This document shows positions 41,944-50,394 of a DNA stretch of 64,000 nt, in pieces; position 1 is the first letter of the stretch; the number at the start of each line of letters is the position of its first letter. The notes beneath the pieces are model-generated. The model saw only the letters and a list, made by a program, of their open reading frames with translations, did no database searches and was not told where the DNA came from. Location of the stretch: positions 1 to 64,000 of the forward strand of contig JAVBPG010000042.1 of NCBI GenBank assembly GCA_031549685.1. Reading direction: 5' to 3'. Both the position numbers and the translations under genes were made by a program. The stretch is from JAITMY01 sp031549685. GTDB taxonomy: Bacteria > Bacteroidota > Bacteroidia > Bacteroidales > UBA932.

Positions 41944-43626
41944 ATGAAACGAATTATTTTACCCTTGTTGGCCTTGCTTGCAGCATCAACCAAGCTGGCA
42001 GCGCAGGACGAGTCGCTGACAAAAACGGTGGAGGTGCTGCGCCCCTACGAGCCAACTATCCCCGAGGCATACAAAATAAATCCCATTCCACGTATTGACG
42101 ATACGGCCAAGGTTACGGCCAAATTCTCGTACCCACTGCGCCAAAGCAAGCCGCTTACCGAGAGCTACCTTACCACGCCTGTGCCGCCTGCACGGGTGCA
42201 GCGTGAGCGCTACAACGATAAGGTTGAAAATGGCGGATACGTGAGGCTGGGCTTGGGCTACAAGCCTACCACCATGCTCGATTTATACGTTGGAAGCGAG
42301 CGCGCAAAAACCTTTGTATGGGATATTTACGCCAACCACTACGGCAACTATGGCGATGTGAAAAATGAGGCCAAGGCCAAGGTGCCAACGCTGGATATGC
42401 GCAACGAGGTAGGCGCTGTAGGGCAGTACAACTTTGAGCGCGCGCAGCTGCTGGCCAACGTAGGATTCCACCGCCACGATGTGCGGTTCTACGGCTACGA
42501 CACCAAGTATTTTACCCTGGATGACTATAAAAATCTGTCGAAGGACGCGTCGCGCCAGCACTTCAACCGCAGCTACGCGAGCCTTGAGTACAAGAGCCGC
42601 AGCCAGCCCGACACCACGTGGAGCTTTGGCGGCACGTTTAACTTTTACGATTACCGCAGCCGCCTGCCCAAATCGGAGGATGCGCTGGAGTTTGAGCTAT
42701 ACGCCTACAAGCAGCTGCTGCCAAGCACCCAGGTCGGCCTAACCGTAAACACCGATGTGTATGTGCGCAACAAGGCGCTTACGCAAAGCAGCAACACCAT
42801 TGTATCGGTAATACCCGAGCTGCAGGAGAAGCGCGACTGGTGGCAGGCTACCGCCAAGCTTAACCTCACGTTCGACAACTTTAGCGGAGGCGTGAAAACC
42901 TACTTCTACCCCGTGCTCAACTTTACAGCACTCCTTACCGACGGCGTTTTTCTTCCGTATGTTGAGGTAAGCGGCGAGCATCAGGCCAACACCTACAATG
43001 CGCTTACTACCGAAAACCCCTACCTCGATCCGCAGAAACCAATGGATATGCGCAATACGCAAAAGGCCCTTGCATTTAGCGGCGGAATAAAGGGGAAAAT
43101 CGCATCGGTATTCAGCTACAATTTGGGCTTGAGCTACGCTTTTGTAAACGACATGTACTTTTACGCTACCTCCACCGATACCGCCACCATTGGCAACTAC
43201 TTCGACGTGCTGTACGACGACATCAAGCAGCTTTCGTTTGTAGGAAGTGTGCGCTTTCAGCCCTCCCGCGCCTGCGAGCTGGAGTACGCGCTGCGCTACG
43301 ATTCGTACAACATGGACAAGCTGCCCGTGGCCTACAACCGTCCATCGTTGAGCATGAAGCTGGAGGCTACCTACAACCTGTGGAATAAGCTCAACATGTA
43401 CGCCAACGCCGACCTGCGCGGCAGCTACAAGGCGCGCGATTGGCAGGGCGTGGAGCTGAAGCGTAGCGCTGGCTTCGACCTTAGCCTCGGCGCTGATTAC
43501 CGGTTCTACAACCGCTCATCAGTGTTCCTGCAGCTCAACAATATCCTGGGCACCCGCAACCAAATACTGAACAACTATCCCACCTACAGGTTTAATGTGC
43601 TGGTGGGGTACACCTGTGTGTTTTAG
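41944..43626 (+). CDS. Outer-membrane beta-barrel protein, TonB-receptor-like without plug
   Basis: 560 residues from ATG 41944 (signal peptide MKRIILPLLALLAASTKLAAQ). After a short proline-rich N-terminal stretch (VEVLRPYEPTIPEAYKINPI) come alternating amphipathic strands rich in Tyr, Phe and Asn typical of a 16-22 strand barrel. It finishes with TYRFNVLVGYTCVF, whose terminal Phe is the barrel-assembly signal. No TonB box or plug domain is seen, so it is shorter than true TonB-dependent receptors. Similar barrels are found next to TPR proteins in Bacteroidota, but I know no assigned function. Terminator at 43687-43726. Confidence 0.8.
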   Translation: MKRIILPLLALLAASTKLAAQDESLTKTVEVLRPYEPTIPEAYKINPIPRIDDTAKVTAKFSYPLRQSKPLTESYLTTPVPPARVQRERYNDKVENGGYVRLGLGYKPTTMLDLYVGSERAKTFVWDIYANHYGNYGDVKNEAKAKVPTLDMRNEVGAVGQYNFERAQLLANVGFHRHDVRFYGYDTKYFTLDDYKNLSKDASRQHFNRSYASLEYKSRSQPDTTWSFGGTFNFYDYRSRLPKSEDALEFELYAYKQLLPSTQVGLTVNTDVYVRNKALTQSSNTIVSVIPELQEKRDWWQATAKLNLTFDNFSGGVKTYFYPVLNFTALLTDGVFLPYVEVSGEHQANTYNALTTENPYLDPQKPMDMRNTQKALAFSGGIKGKIASVFSYNLGLSYAFVNDMYFYATSTDTATIGNYFDVLYDDIKQLSFVGSVRFQPSRACELEYALRYDSYNMDKLPVAYNRPSLSMKLEATYNLWNKLNMYANADLRGSYKARDWQGVELKRSAGFDLSLGADYRFYNRSSVFLQLNNILGTRNQILNNYPTYRFNVLVGYTCVF

Positions 43627-43686
43627 CCGCAGCTCAATTAAGCCTGCACTAAGCCCGGCTTTTTGGCAAGTTGCAAATGAAAACAA

Positions 43687-43726
43687 AATCAGCCACTCGC
43701 ATTTAACTGCAAGTGGCTGATTTTCA
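43687..43726. terminator. Bidirectional terminator (beta-barrel gene / tRNA-Pro)
   Basis: Stem AATCAGCCACT (43687-43697) with AGTGGCTGATT (43712-43722), followed by TTTC on plus and interrupted T-runs on minus, between convergent units. Confidence 0.8.
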
Positions 43727-43731
43727 TTTAG

Positions 43732-43805
43732 TCGGGGTGGCCGGATTCGAACCGACGACCTCCTGCTCCCAAAGCAGGCGCGATACCGGGCTACGCTACA
43801 CCCCG
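43732..43805 (-). tRNA. tRNA-Pro (anticodon TGG)
   Basis: 74 nt on the minus strand. Acceptor CGGGGTG pairs with CACCCCG, discriminator A. Anticodon arm CCTGC-TTTGGGA-GCAGG gives anticodon TGG. T-arm GGTTCGAATCC is canonical. CCA is not encoded. The D-loop carries GCCCGGTATC as expected for tRNA-Pro. Confidence 0.96.
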
Positions 43806-43873
43806 AAAAGGTGCACAAAGGTAGCACTTTTTTTCAAATACAAAATCGTGGTGCACAACTTTTACGCTGCAAT

Positions 43874-43904
43874 AAAAAAGGAGCGGGATTTGTTGTCCCG
43901 CTCC
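43874..43904 (-). terminator. Intrinsic terminator of the 27-residue gene
   Basis: Stem GGAGCGGGA (43880-43888) with TCCCGCTCC (43896-43904), and on the minus strand a T-rich tail TTTTTATT. It lies 11 bp past the stop codon of the small gene, supporting that gene as a real transcript end. Confidence 0.8.
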
Positions 43905-43914
43905 GAAAAAGTTG

Positions 43915-43998
43915 CTACTTCTTGCCCGCCTTTTTGCTGTCCTTTTTAGGCTCGGCAGCCTTGCTACCGGTCGCTTTCTTGCCACATCCGCATGCCAT
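43915..43998 (-). CDS. 27-residue Lys-rich CGCGKK micro-protein
   Basis: A small ORF starting ATG at 43998: MACGCGKKATGSKAAEPKKD, then a Lys/Gly-rich end SKKAGKK and TAG. Cys-Gly-Cys near the N terminus could bind metal or form a disulfide; the remainder is strongly basic and would be disordered. A good intrinsic terminator follows, and an A-rich leader precedes the ATG. The upstream neighbour on the same strand is a histone H1-like protein that also has KAAKK-type composition. I know of no named family. The coding assignment rests on composition, terminator and start context. Confidence 0.6.
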   Translation of the reverse strand: MACGCGKKATGSKAAEPKKDSKKAGKK

Positions 43999-44270
43999 GG
44001 TGTTAATTTTTTGTTAAGGTTGGTTTCCAGTATTACAGCCCGAAACCTTTGCTGTTTTTTAGCCGCTGTTTACATTTAGAAATCAAAAAGCATTTAATCC
44101 CGCAGGGCGGGAGAGACACAGAGAGTACAACAGAAAAAACTCTCCTGCCTTGCAGTGCAAGCGACAACTCGTTAATATACAAAGTGCTAAAATGGTGCAG
44201 AGAAAAACCGAAGCAAATGTATGCTTCTAAATGTTCTCTGTGGCTCCGAGGTTAAAGTTTAAACGGCTTC

Positions 44271-45395
44271 TTAAAGTCCGGTGTCATCCTCGTCGTCCTC
44301 ATCCTCCTCATCCTCGCTGCTGCGACGTTTTTTCGGCTTTTCCTCCTCTTCGTCGTCCTCTGCTGCAATTTCGTCGTCGCCGCTGGCCGGGGTATCAATG
44401 ATGATGTCGTCGTCGTCGTCCTTTGAGCGCGCATCAATTTTTACATCCACCTTAATGAGGTAGGTGGCGTTCTCGGTATCGAGCATGATGGCGTAAAAGA
44501 AGTCGGTTTCGCTCTTGTTGATTTTCATCACGTAGTCGCTCCAGCCAAAGGGGTACTTTTGCTTGAGCAGCTCCAGCAGCTCGGGCGACAGGTTTTTGTA
44601 GCTAACCACCACGCGGCGCTTGCCGGTGCCCACGGTTACACGGGGTAAGCTGCTCTTTGCCTCCTCCTGTGGCGGTTGCGGCGCAGCCTTGGGTTGGGGT
44701 TTTACCTCCTCTTTTTTAGCAGCCTTGGGTTGGAGGGCCGGTTGTACCTTGACCGGCTTTTCAGCCGCTTTTCCGGGTGCCTTCTTGGGTGGCGGTGGGG
44801 CAACTACTTTTTTACTTACTTCGGCAGCGGGCTTGGTAGTTTTTGCCGGAGCAGCTACTTTTTTGCTTGCTGCTACCTTGGAACTTTCTTTTTTTAGCGC
44901 TGTATTTTTGGTCGGGGCAATTGCCTTCTTTACGGGTGCAACTTTCTTTGCAGGTGTACTCTTCTTCACGGGAACCATAGCTTTTTTAGCGGCTGCCTTT
45001 TTTACGGGTGCAACCACTTTTTTAACGAGAGCCTTTTTTAAAGGCTTAATAATTTTGACTACTTTTTTTACGGGTGTGGCCGTTTTTTTTACCGCCACCT
45101 TTTTGGCGGGTGCCAGGGCTTTCTTGGCTACCACCTTTTTTACGGGTACCGCCTTTTTGCTTACCACTTTTTTGGCCGGAGCTGCTACCTTTTTAGCGAT
45201 AACTTTCTTGGCAGCCGCCTTTTTTGCGGGCACCAACTTTTTGGCCGCAACTTTTTTTGCGGCCACCGCAACCTTTCTGGCTACGGGCTTAGCTGCGCTT
45301 TTTTTTGCCGGCGCTGCTTTTATCGCTTTCTTGGGCGCAACTTTAGCTGCCTTCTTGGCGGGGGCTTTAGCTGCCGTTTTTTTCTTCACAGCCAT
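44271..45395 (-). CDS. Histone H1-like basic protein fused to a small folded domain and acidic tail
   Basis: 374 residues in three zones. Residues 1 to about 251 are almost only Lys, Ala, Val and Pro in KKVVAKKA-type repeats, like histone H1 tails. Residues about 252-321 form a folded domain (RVVVSYKNLSPELLELLKQK, YPFGWSDYVMKINKSETDFF, ATYLIKVDVKID). That domain resembles Bacteroidota hypothetical proteins that occur alone. Residues 322-374 are strongly acidic with DDDDD and EEEE runs. The product is thus a charge-segregated polyampholyte. A role in nucleoid compaction is likely for the basic part; the acidic tail may tune binding. The repeats make the gene prone to length change. Confidence 0.85.
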   Translation of the reverse strand: MAVKKKTAAKAPAKKAAKVAPKKAIKAAPAKKSAAKPVARKVAVAAKKVAAKKLVPAKKAAAKKVIAKKVAAPAKKVVSKKAVPVKKVVAKKALAPAKKVAVKKTATPVKKVVKIIKPLKKALVKKVVAPVKKAAAKKAMVPVKKSTPAKKVAPVKKAIAPTKNTALKKESSKVAASKKVAAPAKTTKPAAEVSKKVVAPPPPKKAPGKAAEKPVKVQPALQPKAAKKEEVKPQPKAAPQPPQEEAKSSLPRVTVGTGKRRVVVSYKNLSPELLELLKQKYPFGWSDYVMKINKSETDFFYAIMLDTENATYLIKVDVKIDARSKDDDDDIIIDTPASGDDEIAAEDDEEEEKPKKRRSSEDEEDEDDEDDTGL

Positions 45396-45602
45396 AACGT
45401 TTGAGTTTTAAGGCGTGCCGTTTTAGGGGGCACCAAATGATGTGCAATAATACGCTATTTTTCTATTTGCTTACAAATGATTTTTTATTAAAAAATGCAA
45501 AACGGAAAAGAATTTGGCGTCAATGCGCCTTGATTTAGTTTGTAATATGCTGATTTGTTTGATATTGTGATTTATTAGATGGTTGATATTTTTCTTGGCA
45601 AG

Positions 45603-46307
45603 TTAGCATGGCTGGTGGCCATGCCCGGGCGATTCGTCCAGCAGGTCGGGGCGGAGGCGGGCGGTGCGCTCGAGCGCCTGCTCCTCGCTCCACCTTTCAA
45701 TCTCCTTAAAGTTACCCGACAGCAGCACCTCGGGCACCTTCCAGCCGTTGAACTCCGCGGGGCGCGTGTACACAGGCGCCGACAGCAGGTTGTCCTGAAA
45801 CGAGTCGCTTAGCGCCGAAGTTTCGTCGGAGATGGCGCCGGGCAGTAGCCGCACCACGCTATCGACCACCACCGCGGCGGCCAGCTCGCCGCCCGAAAGC
45901 ACGTAGTCGCCCACCGAAATTTCGCGCGTAACCAGGTGCTCGCGCACGCGGTGGTCAACTCCCTTGTAGTGGCCGCACAAAATGATGATGTTGTTAAGTG
46001 TTGATAAGTTATTGGCTATTAGTTGGTTATGCTGATCTCCGTCGGGTGTCATAAAAATAACCTCGTCGTACTCGCGCTCCGACTTCAGCCGGTTGACGAG
46101 GTTGAAGATGGGCTCCACCTTCATTACCATGCCGGCGCTTCCGCCAAAAGGGTAGTCGTCCACCGTGCGGTGCTTGTCGGTGGTGTAGTCGCGAATGTTG
46201 TGCACGTGAATCTCGACTACGCCCTTGGCCCGCGCCCTTTTGATGATGGAGTGCGCAAAGGGGCTGTCGAGCAGCTCGGGCAAAACGGTAAGTATATCGA
46301 TACGCAT
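45603..46307 (-). CDS. trmD: tRNA (guanine-N1)-methyltransferase
   Basis: 234 residues. TrmD methylates G37 next to the anticodon in tRNAs reading CUN, CCN and CGG, preventing frameshifts. A SPOUT trefoil-knot fold is seen in DDYPFGGSAGMVMKVEPIF, ILCGHYKGVDHRVREH and DYVLSGGELAAAVVVDSVVR (SAM knot), with PEVLLSGNF near the end. It is not in the usual rpsP-rimM-trmD-rplS operon. It stands alone here, with tRNA-Pro, one of its likely substrates, about 1.8 kb away. Confidence 0.95.
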   Translation of the reverse strand: MRIDILTVLPELLDSPFAHSIIKRARAKGVVEIHVHNIRDYTTDKHRTVDDYPFGGSAGMVMKVEPIFNLVNRLKSEREYDEVIFMTPDGDQHNQLIANNLSTLNNIIILCGHYKGVDHRVREHLVTREISVGDYVLSGGELAAAVVVDSVVRLLPGAISDETSALSDSFQDNLLSAPVYTRPAEFNGWKVPEVLLSGNFKEIERWSEEQALERTARLRPDLLDESPGHGHQPC

Positions 46308-46341
46308 GGCAGCTGATGGCTGGGGATTAGTGAAGAGTGGC

Positions 46342-46412
46342 GAGTGATTAGTGATTAGTAGTCAGCCACGAGTTGCATTTTATGATTATTTACTGGTCGC
46401 TGGTCGCTGGTT
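46342..46412. repeat. Two heptanucleotide tracts (GTGATTA and TGGTCGC)
   Basis: AGTGATTAGTGATTAGTAG at 46342-46361 and TGGTCGCTGGTCGCTGG at 46394-46411. They have two unrelated units and both have period 7, in the divergent trmD-DUF349 gap. Confidence 0.8.
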
Positions 46413-46503
46413 ACTTCTTCCAAATTTCTCCGGCAAACGTACTTCAACTTTATAAATTACGCAAGCTTTTTACAAAAAAATCGTGCGTTACGGACAAAAA
46501 CGC

Positions 46504-46511
46504 TATATTTG
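46504..46511 (+). promoter_or_regulatory. -7 box TATATTTG of the DUF349 gene
   Basis: TATATTTG matches TAnnTTTG and sits 36 bp before the preferred ATG at 46548. Confidence 0.7.
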
Positions 46512-46547
46512 CAAGTTTCTGTTAGGTACGAAACCCATTTTAAAGTT

Positions 46548-48437
46548 ATGGAACCCCAAGAATTAAAAAACGAAGAGCAAGAGAATAGGGAAGTCAACGA
46601 GCAGCCGATGCAAGAGCCGGTTGATTTTTCGGATGAAGATTCGCAGCTGGCGGCTGCCGAGCTGAGCATTGACGAAAACGAGGCCATTGACGATGCCGAC
46701 GCCGATGCGCCTGCGGCACCCACAGCCGCCGCCTACGATGGGCACGACCGCGCGTCGCTGCTCGACGTCCTGGCGCAGCTGCTGGCGCAAAAGCCTGTGC
46801 AGGAGCTCAAGGGCGAGGTCGAGGCCATTAAGGTGGCGTTTTATAAAAAGTTTTCGCAGGAGCGCGAGGCCTTGCTCAGCAAGTTTGTGGAGGAGGGCGG
46901 CGACCGCGAGGCCTTTACCGTGCCCGAGGACGGCCTGGAGCTGCAGCTCAAGGAGCTGTTTGCGCAGTACAAAAAAATGCGCGCCGAGCTGACCGCAAAA
47001 ATCGAAAAGGAGCGCGAGGACAACCTGCTCAAAAAGCAGGCCATTATAGGCGAGCTGCAGCTGCTGCTCGAGCGCCAGGATGACTTCAACAAGGTGTTCA
47101 ACGAGTTCAAAGACCTGCAGGCGCGCTGGCGCGCCGCAGGCGCCGTGCCGCCCACCAAGCAAAAGGAGCTGTGGGATGTGTACAACTACAACGTAGAGAA
47201 ATTTTACGATGTGGTAAAAATAAACCGCGAGCTGCGCGAGCTGGACTTTAAGAAAAACTTTGAGCTCAAGCAGCTGCTGTGCGAAAAGGCCGAGGAGCTG
47301 CTGCTGGAGCCCGATGTGGTAACCGCCTTCCGCAAGCTGCAAAAGTACCACGAGCAGTGGCGCGACGTGGGGCCGGTGGCTACCGAGTTTCGCGAGTCGC
47401 TGTGGGAGCGCTTCAAAAACGCCACCTCACAAATCAACAAAAAGCACCAGGACTACTTTGAGCAGCAAAAGGCCGAGCAGCTCAGGAACCTTGAGCTAAA
47501 GCAGGTGCTGTGCGAAAAGGCCGAGGAAATAGCCGGTGCCACCGTAACCACCATAAAGGAGTGGAACGAGAAAACCGCCGAGCTGCTGGAACTGCAAAAA
47601 ATGTGGAAAGCGGTGGGTGCCGTTTCCCGCAAGGACAGCCTCAAGGTATTTCAGGCCTTCCGCAAGTCGTGCAACACGTTCTTCGATGCCCGCCGCGAAT
47701 ACTTTAAGGAGCAAAAGGCGGAGTACACGCACAACCTGCAGCAAAAGCTCGAGCTGTGCGCCCAGGCCGAATCGCTGTCGGAGAGCAGCGAGTGGAAGAA
47801 AACCGCCGACGAGCTGATAAAGCTGCAGGCGCGCTGGAAGGAAATTGGCCCCGTGCCCCACAAGCAGTCCGACATGGTGTGGAGGCGCTTCCGCGCAGCC
47901 TGCAACAAGTTTTTCGATAGGAAAAAAGCGCATTTCTCAACGCAGGATGCCGCCTACGACGAGAATCTGAAGAAGAAGGAGGAGCTGATAGTCGAGATCA
48001 AGGGCTTTGTATCGGTCGAGAACCCGAGCGAAAACCTTGCCGCCATTAAGGCCTTCCAGCAGCGCTGGGTGGAGATTGGCTTTGTGCCCATGAAGGCAAA
48101 GGAGCGCGTGCAGAACGAGTACCGCACGGCCATTGATGCGCTGTTCAACGCGCTGCACGTAAGCGATGCCGAGCGTCAGCTGATGAGCTTTAAGACGCGC
48201 GTGGCAAGCGCCGTCAAGGGCGATAAGCGCCAGCTCTCGAGCGAGCGCGAAAAGCTCATTCAGCAGGTAAAGCGACTGGAGGCCGACATTCAGCTGTGGG
48301 AAAACAACATCGGTTTTTTTGCCAAGTCAAAGAACGCCGATAAGTTGATTCAGGATGTGAAAAACAACATTGAAAAGGCACGCCGCGAGGTAGCGGTGGT
48401 GCTCGAAAAAATTAAACTTTTAGAAAATAACGAGTAA
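46548..48437 (+). CDS. DUF349-repeat coiled-coil protein
   Basis: 629 residues from ATG 46548 (in-frame TTG at 46509 overlaps the promoter). An acidic N terminus (about 1-70) is followed by five or so DUF349 repeats. Each has a helical hairpin and a pattern like LIKLQARWKEIGPVPHKQSD and DELLELQKMWKAVGAVSRKD. The C terminus is coiled-coil (IQQVKRLEADIQLWENNIGF). No catalytic motif is seen. DUF349 proteins occur widely in Bacteroidota and Actinobacteria and are of unknown function, possibly cytosolic scaffolds. yidC follows 93 bp downstream, with a REP hairpin between. Confidence 0.85.
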   Translation: MEPQELKNEEQENREVNEQPMQEPVDFSDEDSQLAAAELSIDENEAIDDADADAPAAPTAAAYDGHDRASLLDVLAQLLAQKPVQELKGEVEAIKVAFYKKFSQEREALLSKFVEEGGDREAFTVPEDGLELQLKELFAQYKKMRAELTAKIEKEREDNLLKKQAIIGELQLLLERQDDFNKVFNEFKDLQARWRAAGAVPPTKQKELWDVYNYNVEKFYDVVKINRELRELDFKKNFELKQLLCEKAEELLLEPDVVTAFRKLQKYHEQWRDVGPVATEFRESLWERFKNATSQINKKHQDYFEQQKAEQLRNLELKQVLCEKAEEIAGATVTTIKEWNEKTAELLELQKMWKAVGAVSRKDSLKVFQAFRKSCNTFFDARREYFKEQKAEYTHNLQQKLELCAQAESLSESSEWKKTADELIKLQARWKEIGPVPHKQSDMVWRRFRAACNKFFDRKKAHFSTQDAAYDENLKKKEELIVEIKGFVSVENPSENLAAIKAFQQRWVEIGFVPMKAKERVQNEYRTAIDALFNALHVSDAERQLMSFKTRVASAVKGDKRQLSSEREKLIQQVKRLEADIQLWENNIGFFAKSKNADKLIQDVKNNIEKARREVAVVLEKIKLLENNE

Positions 48438-48485
48438 GCTGCGGAGCTTATTATCCCGAACCGGATGCTGAATTTCCCGCAGGAG

Positions 48486-48506
48486 ATTGCGGGTCAAGCC
48501 CGCAAT
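48486..48506. repeat. Short REP hairpin (ATTGCGGG...CCCGCAAT)
   Basis: Perfect 8-bp arms with a TCAAG loop, followed by the family end GACA. Same core as at 13741-13761 and 24425-24445. Confidence 0.75.
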
Positions 48507-48530
48507 GACACGCTTCATTAAACTTATAAC

Positions 48531-50387
48531 ATGGATAAAAATACGCTTTGGGGCATTTTGGTAATTGGCGCCCTTATTATTGGATTTAGCTTTTACAATA
48601 CAAAACAGGTTGAAAAGTACCAGCACGAAAAACATCGCCTTGACTCGGCCGCCGCGGTAAAAATTGCCGCAGAAAAGGCCTACCAGGTAAACAAGGAGCC
48701 CGAAAAAAGCGCGGTGGAGCAGCAGGCTCCCGCCAAGCAGGTGTACGCCTACGATGCGCTCGAGTCGGCCTCCAAGGGCGAGGAGGAGTTCTACACCATC
48801 GAAAATGATTTGATGACGCTCACCCTCTCCAACAAGGGCGGGCGCATGTACGCCGTGGAGCTCAAAAAGTACCACTCCTACACCGGAAAACCCCTTATAC
48901 TTTTCGATGGCCCCGGCAACGACTTTGCCTTTAACTTCTACACCAACGATAGCCGCAACTTTCAAACCTCGAGCTACTTCTTTACGCCGCAGGCGCCCCT
49001 TACCCACCACAAAATGGCGGAGGGCGATAGCGCCTATACCTTTACCATGCGCCTTGCCCTGGGGCAGGAGCGCTACGTGGACTACGAGTACACGCTGCGC
49101 AACGGCTCGTACATGGTGGACTTTAGGATGAAAACGGCCGGGATGCAAAACGTTACCAACGCTGATTTGCTGTGGGCGCATAGCACCTTCCAGCAGGAAA
49201 AGGCCTTTGACAACGAGAACAACTACAGCACGGTGGCCTACAAGTACCCGGGCGAAACCAGCATTGAGGAGTTGGGCATAAGCAAGGAGGGCAAGGAGGA
49301 AAACGTGAAGACCAAGCTCGGCTGGATTGCCTTCAAGCAGCAGTTCTTCTCGTCGGTTATTATCGCCAAGGGCGAAATGTTTGGCGGCGCCAACATGGCC
49401 TACCTTACCTACAAGCCGGGCAACGAGGAGCACCTGCTCAAGCGCTACATGACCAACATACAGCTGCCGGTGCAGCCCGAGCGCGACCAGAACCTGCCCC
49501 TGTCGTTCTACTTCGGCCCCAACCACTACAGCACGCTCAAAAAGTACGATGCCGACCTGCATCAGCTGGTGCCGCTGGGCGGCTGGATGATAGGCTGGAT
49601 TAACCGCTGGGTGGTGATTCCCATTTTCGACTTTCTGAGCAAGTACATCGCCAGCTTCGGCATCATTATTCTCATCCTGACCATCATTATCAAGCTGCTG
49701 CTCTTTCCGCTCACCTACAAGTCGTACCTCTCGTCGGCCAAGATGCGCCTGCTCAAGCCCGATGTGGATAGGGTAAAGCAGAAGTACCCCAAGAAGGAGG
49801 ATGCCATGAAGGTGCAGCAGGAAACCATGGCGCTGTACAAAAAGGCGGGGGCGAGCCCCATGGGAGGCTGCCTGCCGATTCTGATCCAGTTCCCCATCCT
49901 CATCGCCATGTTCCGCTTCTTCCCGGCCTCCATCGAACTGCGCCAGCAGCCCTTCCTGTGGGCCGACGACCTGTCGGGCTTCGATTCGATACTGAACCTG
50001 CCGTTCACCATTCCGTTTTACGGCGACCACGTCAGCCTGTTCACGCTGCTCATGGCCGGCGCGCTCTTTATTTCGTCGCGCATGAGCATGGCGCAAACCC
50101 CCGATACCGGTATGCCTGGCATGAAGTTTATGACGCTGTACCTGATGCCGGTCATGATGCTGTTTTGGTTCAACAGCTACGCCTCGGGTCTGAGCTACTA
50201 CTACTTCTTGTCCAACCTCATTACCATAGGGCAAACCTACGCTACCCGCCGCCTGGTAAACGATGAGAAGCTCCACGCCAAGATGAAGGAGAACAGCAAG
50301 AAGCCGGTAAAAAAATCGGGCTTTCAGGCTAAGCTGGAGGAGATAGCGCGCAAGCAGCAGGCGGCGCAAAAATCGGCAAGGAGATAG
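48531..50387 (+). CDS. yidC: Membrane protein insertase YidC
   Basis: 618 residues, standard for Gram-negative YidC. An N-terminal anchor (about 4-21, LWGILVIGALIIGFSFYNTK) is followed by the large periplasmic beta-sandwich domain (about 70-350) and the conserved insertase core of five helices (about 360-580). The core includes IKLLLFPLTYKSYLSSAKMR and the amphipathic-hairpin region CLPILIQFPILIAMFRFFPA. A Lys-rich C-terminal tail may contact the ribosome. It inserts and folds inner-membrane proteins with or without SecYEG. The importer permease gene starts 8 bp after its stop, so they share a transcript at least by position. Confidence 0.96.
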   Translation: MDKNTLWGILVIGALIIGFSFYNTKQVEKYQHEKHRLDSAAAVKIAAEKAYQVNKEPEKSAVEQQAPAKQVYAYDALESASKGEEEFYTIENDLMTLTLSNKGGRMYAVELKKYHSYTGKPLILFDGPGNDFAFNFYTNDSRNFQTSSYFFTPQAPLTHHKMAEGDSAYTFTMRLALGQERYVDYEYTLRNGSYMVDFRMKTAGMQNVTNADLLWAHSTFQQEKAFDNENNYSTVAYKYPGETSIEELGISKEGKEENVKTKLGWIAFKQQFFSSVIIAKGEMFGGANMAYLTYKPGNEEHLLKRYMTNIQLPVQPERDQNLPLSFYFGPNHYSTLKKYDADLHQLVPLGGWMIGWINRWVVIPIFDFLSKYIASFGIIILILTIIIKLLLFPLTYKSYLSSAKMRLLKPDVDRVKQKYPKKEDAMKVQQETMALYKKAGASPMGGCLPILIQFPILIAMFRFFPASIELRQQPFLWADDLSGFDSILNLPFTIPFYGDHVSLFTLLMAGALFISSRMSMAQTPDTGMPGMKFMTLYLMPVMMLFWFNSYASGLSYYYFLSNLITIGQTYATRRLVNDEKLHAKMKENSKKPVKKSGFQAKLEEIARKQQAAQKSARR

Positions 50388-50394
50388 CGGCCTT

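Noticed and set aside
43999..44270. Another small gene between the 27-residue gene and the H1-like gene
   Set aside because: Short frames there lack start context and the region is AT-rich and irregular; nothing could be supported.
44620..45411. 263-codon plus-strand ORF rich in Phe, Ala and Leu opposite the H1-like gene
   Set aside because: It mirrors the Lys/Ala repeats of the minus-strand gene and has no independent coding evidence.
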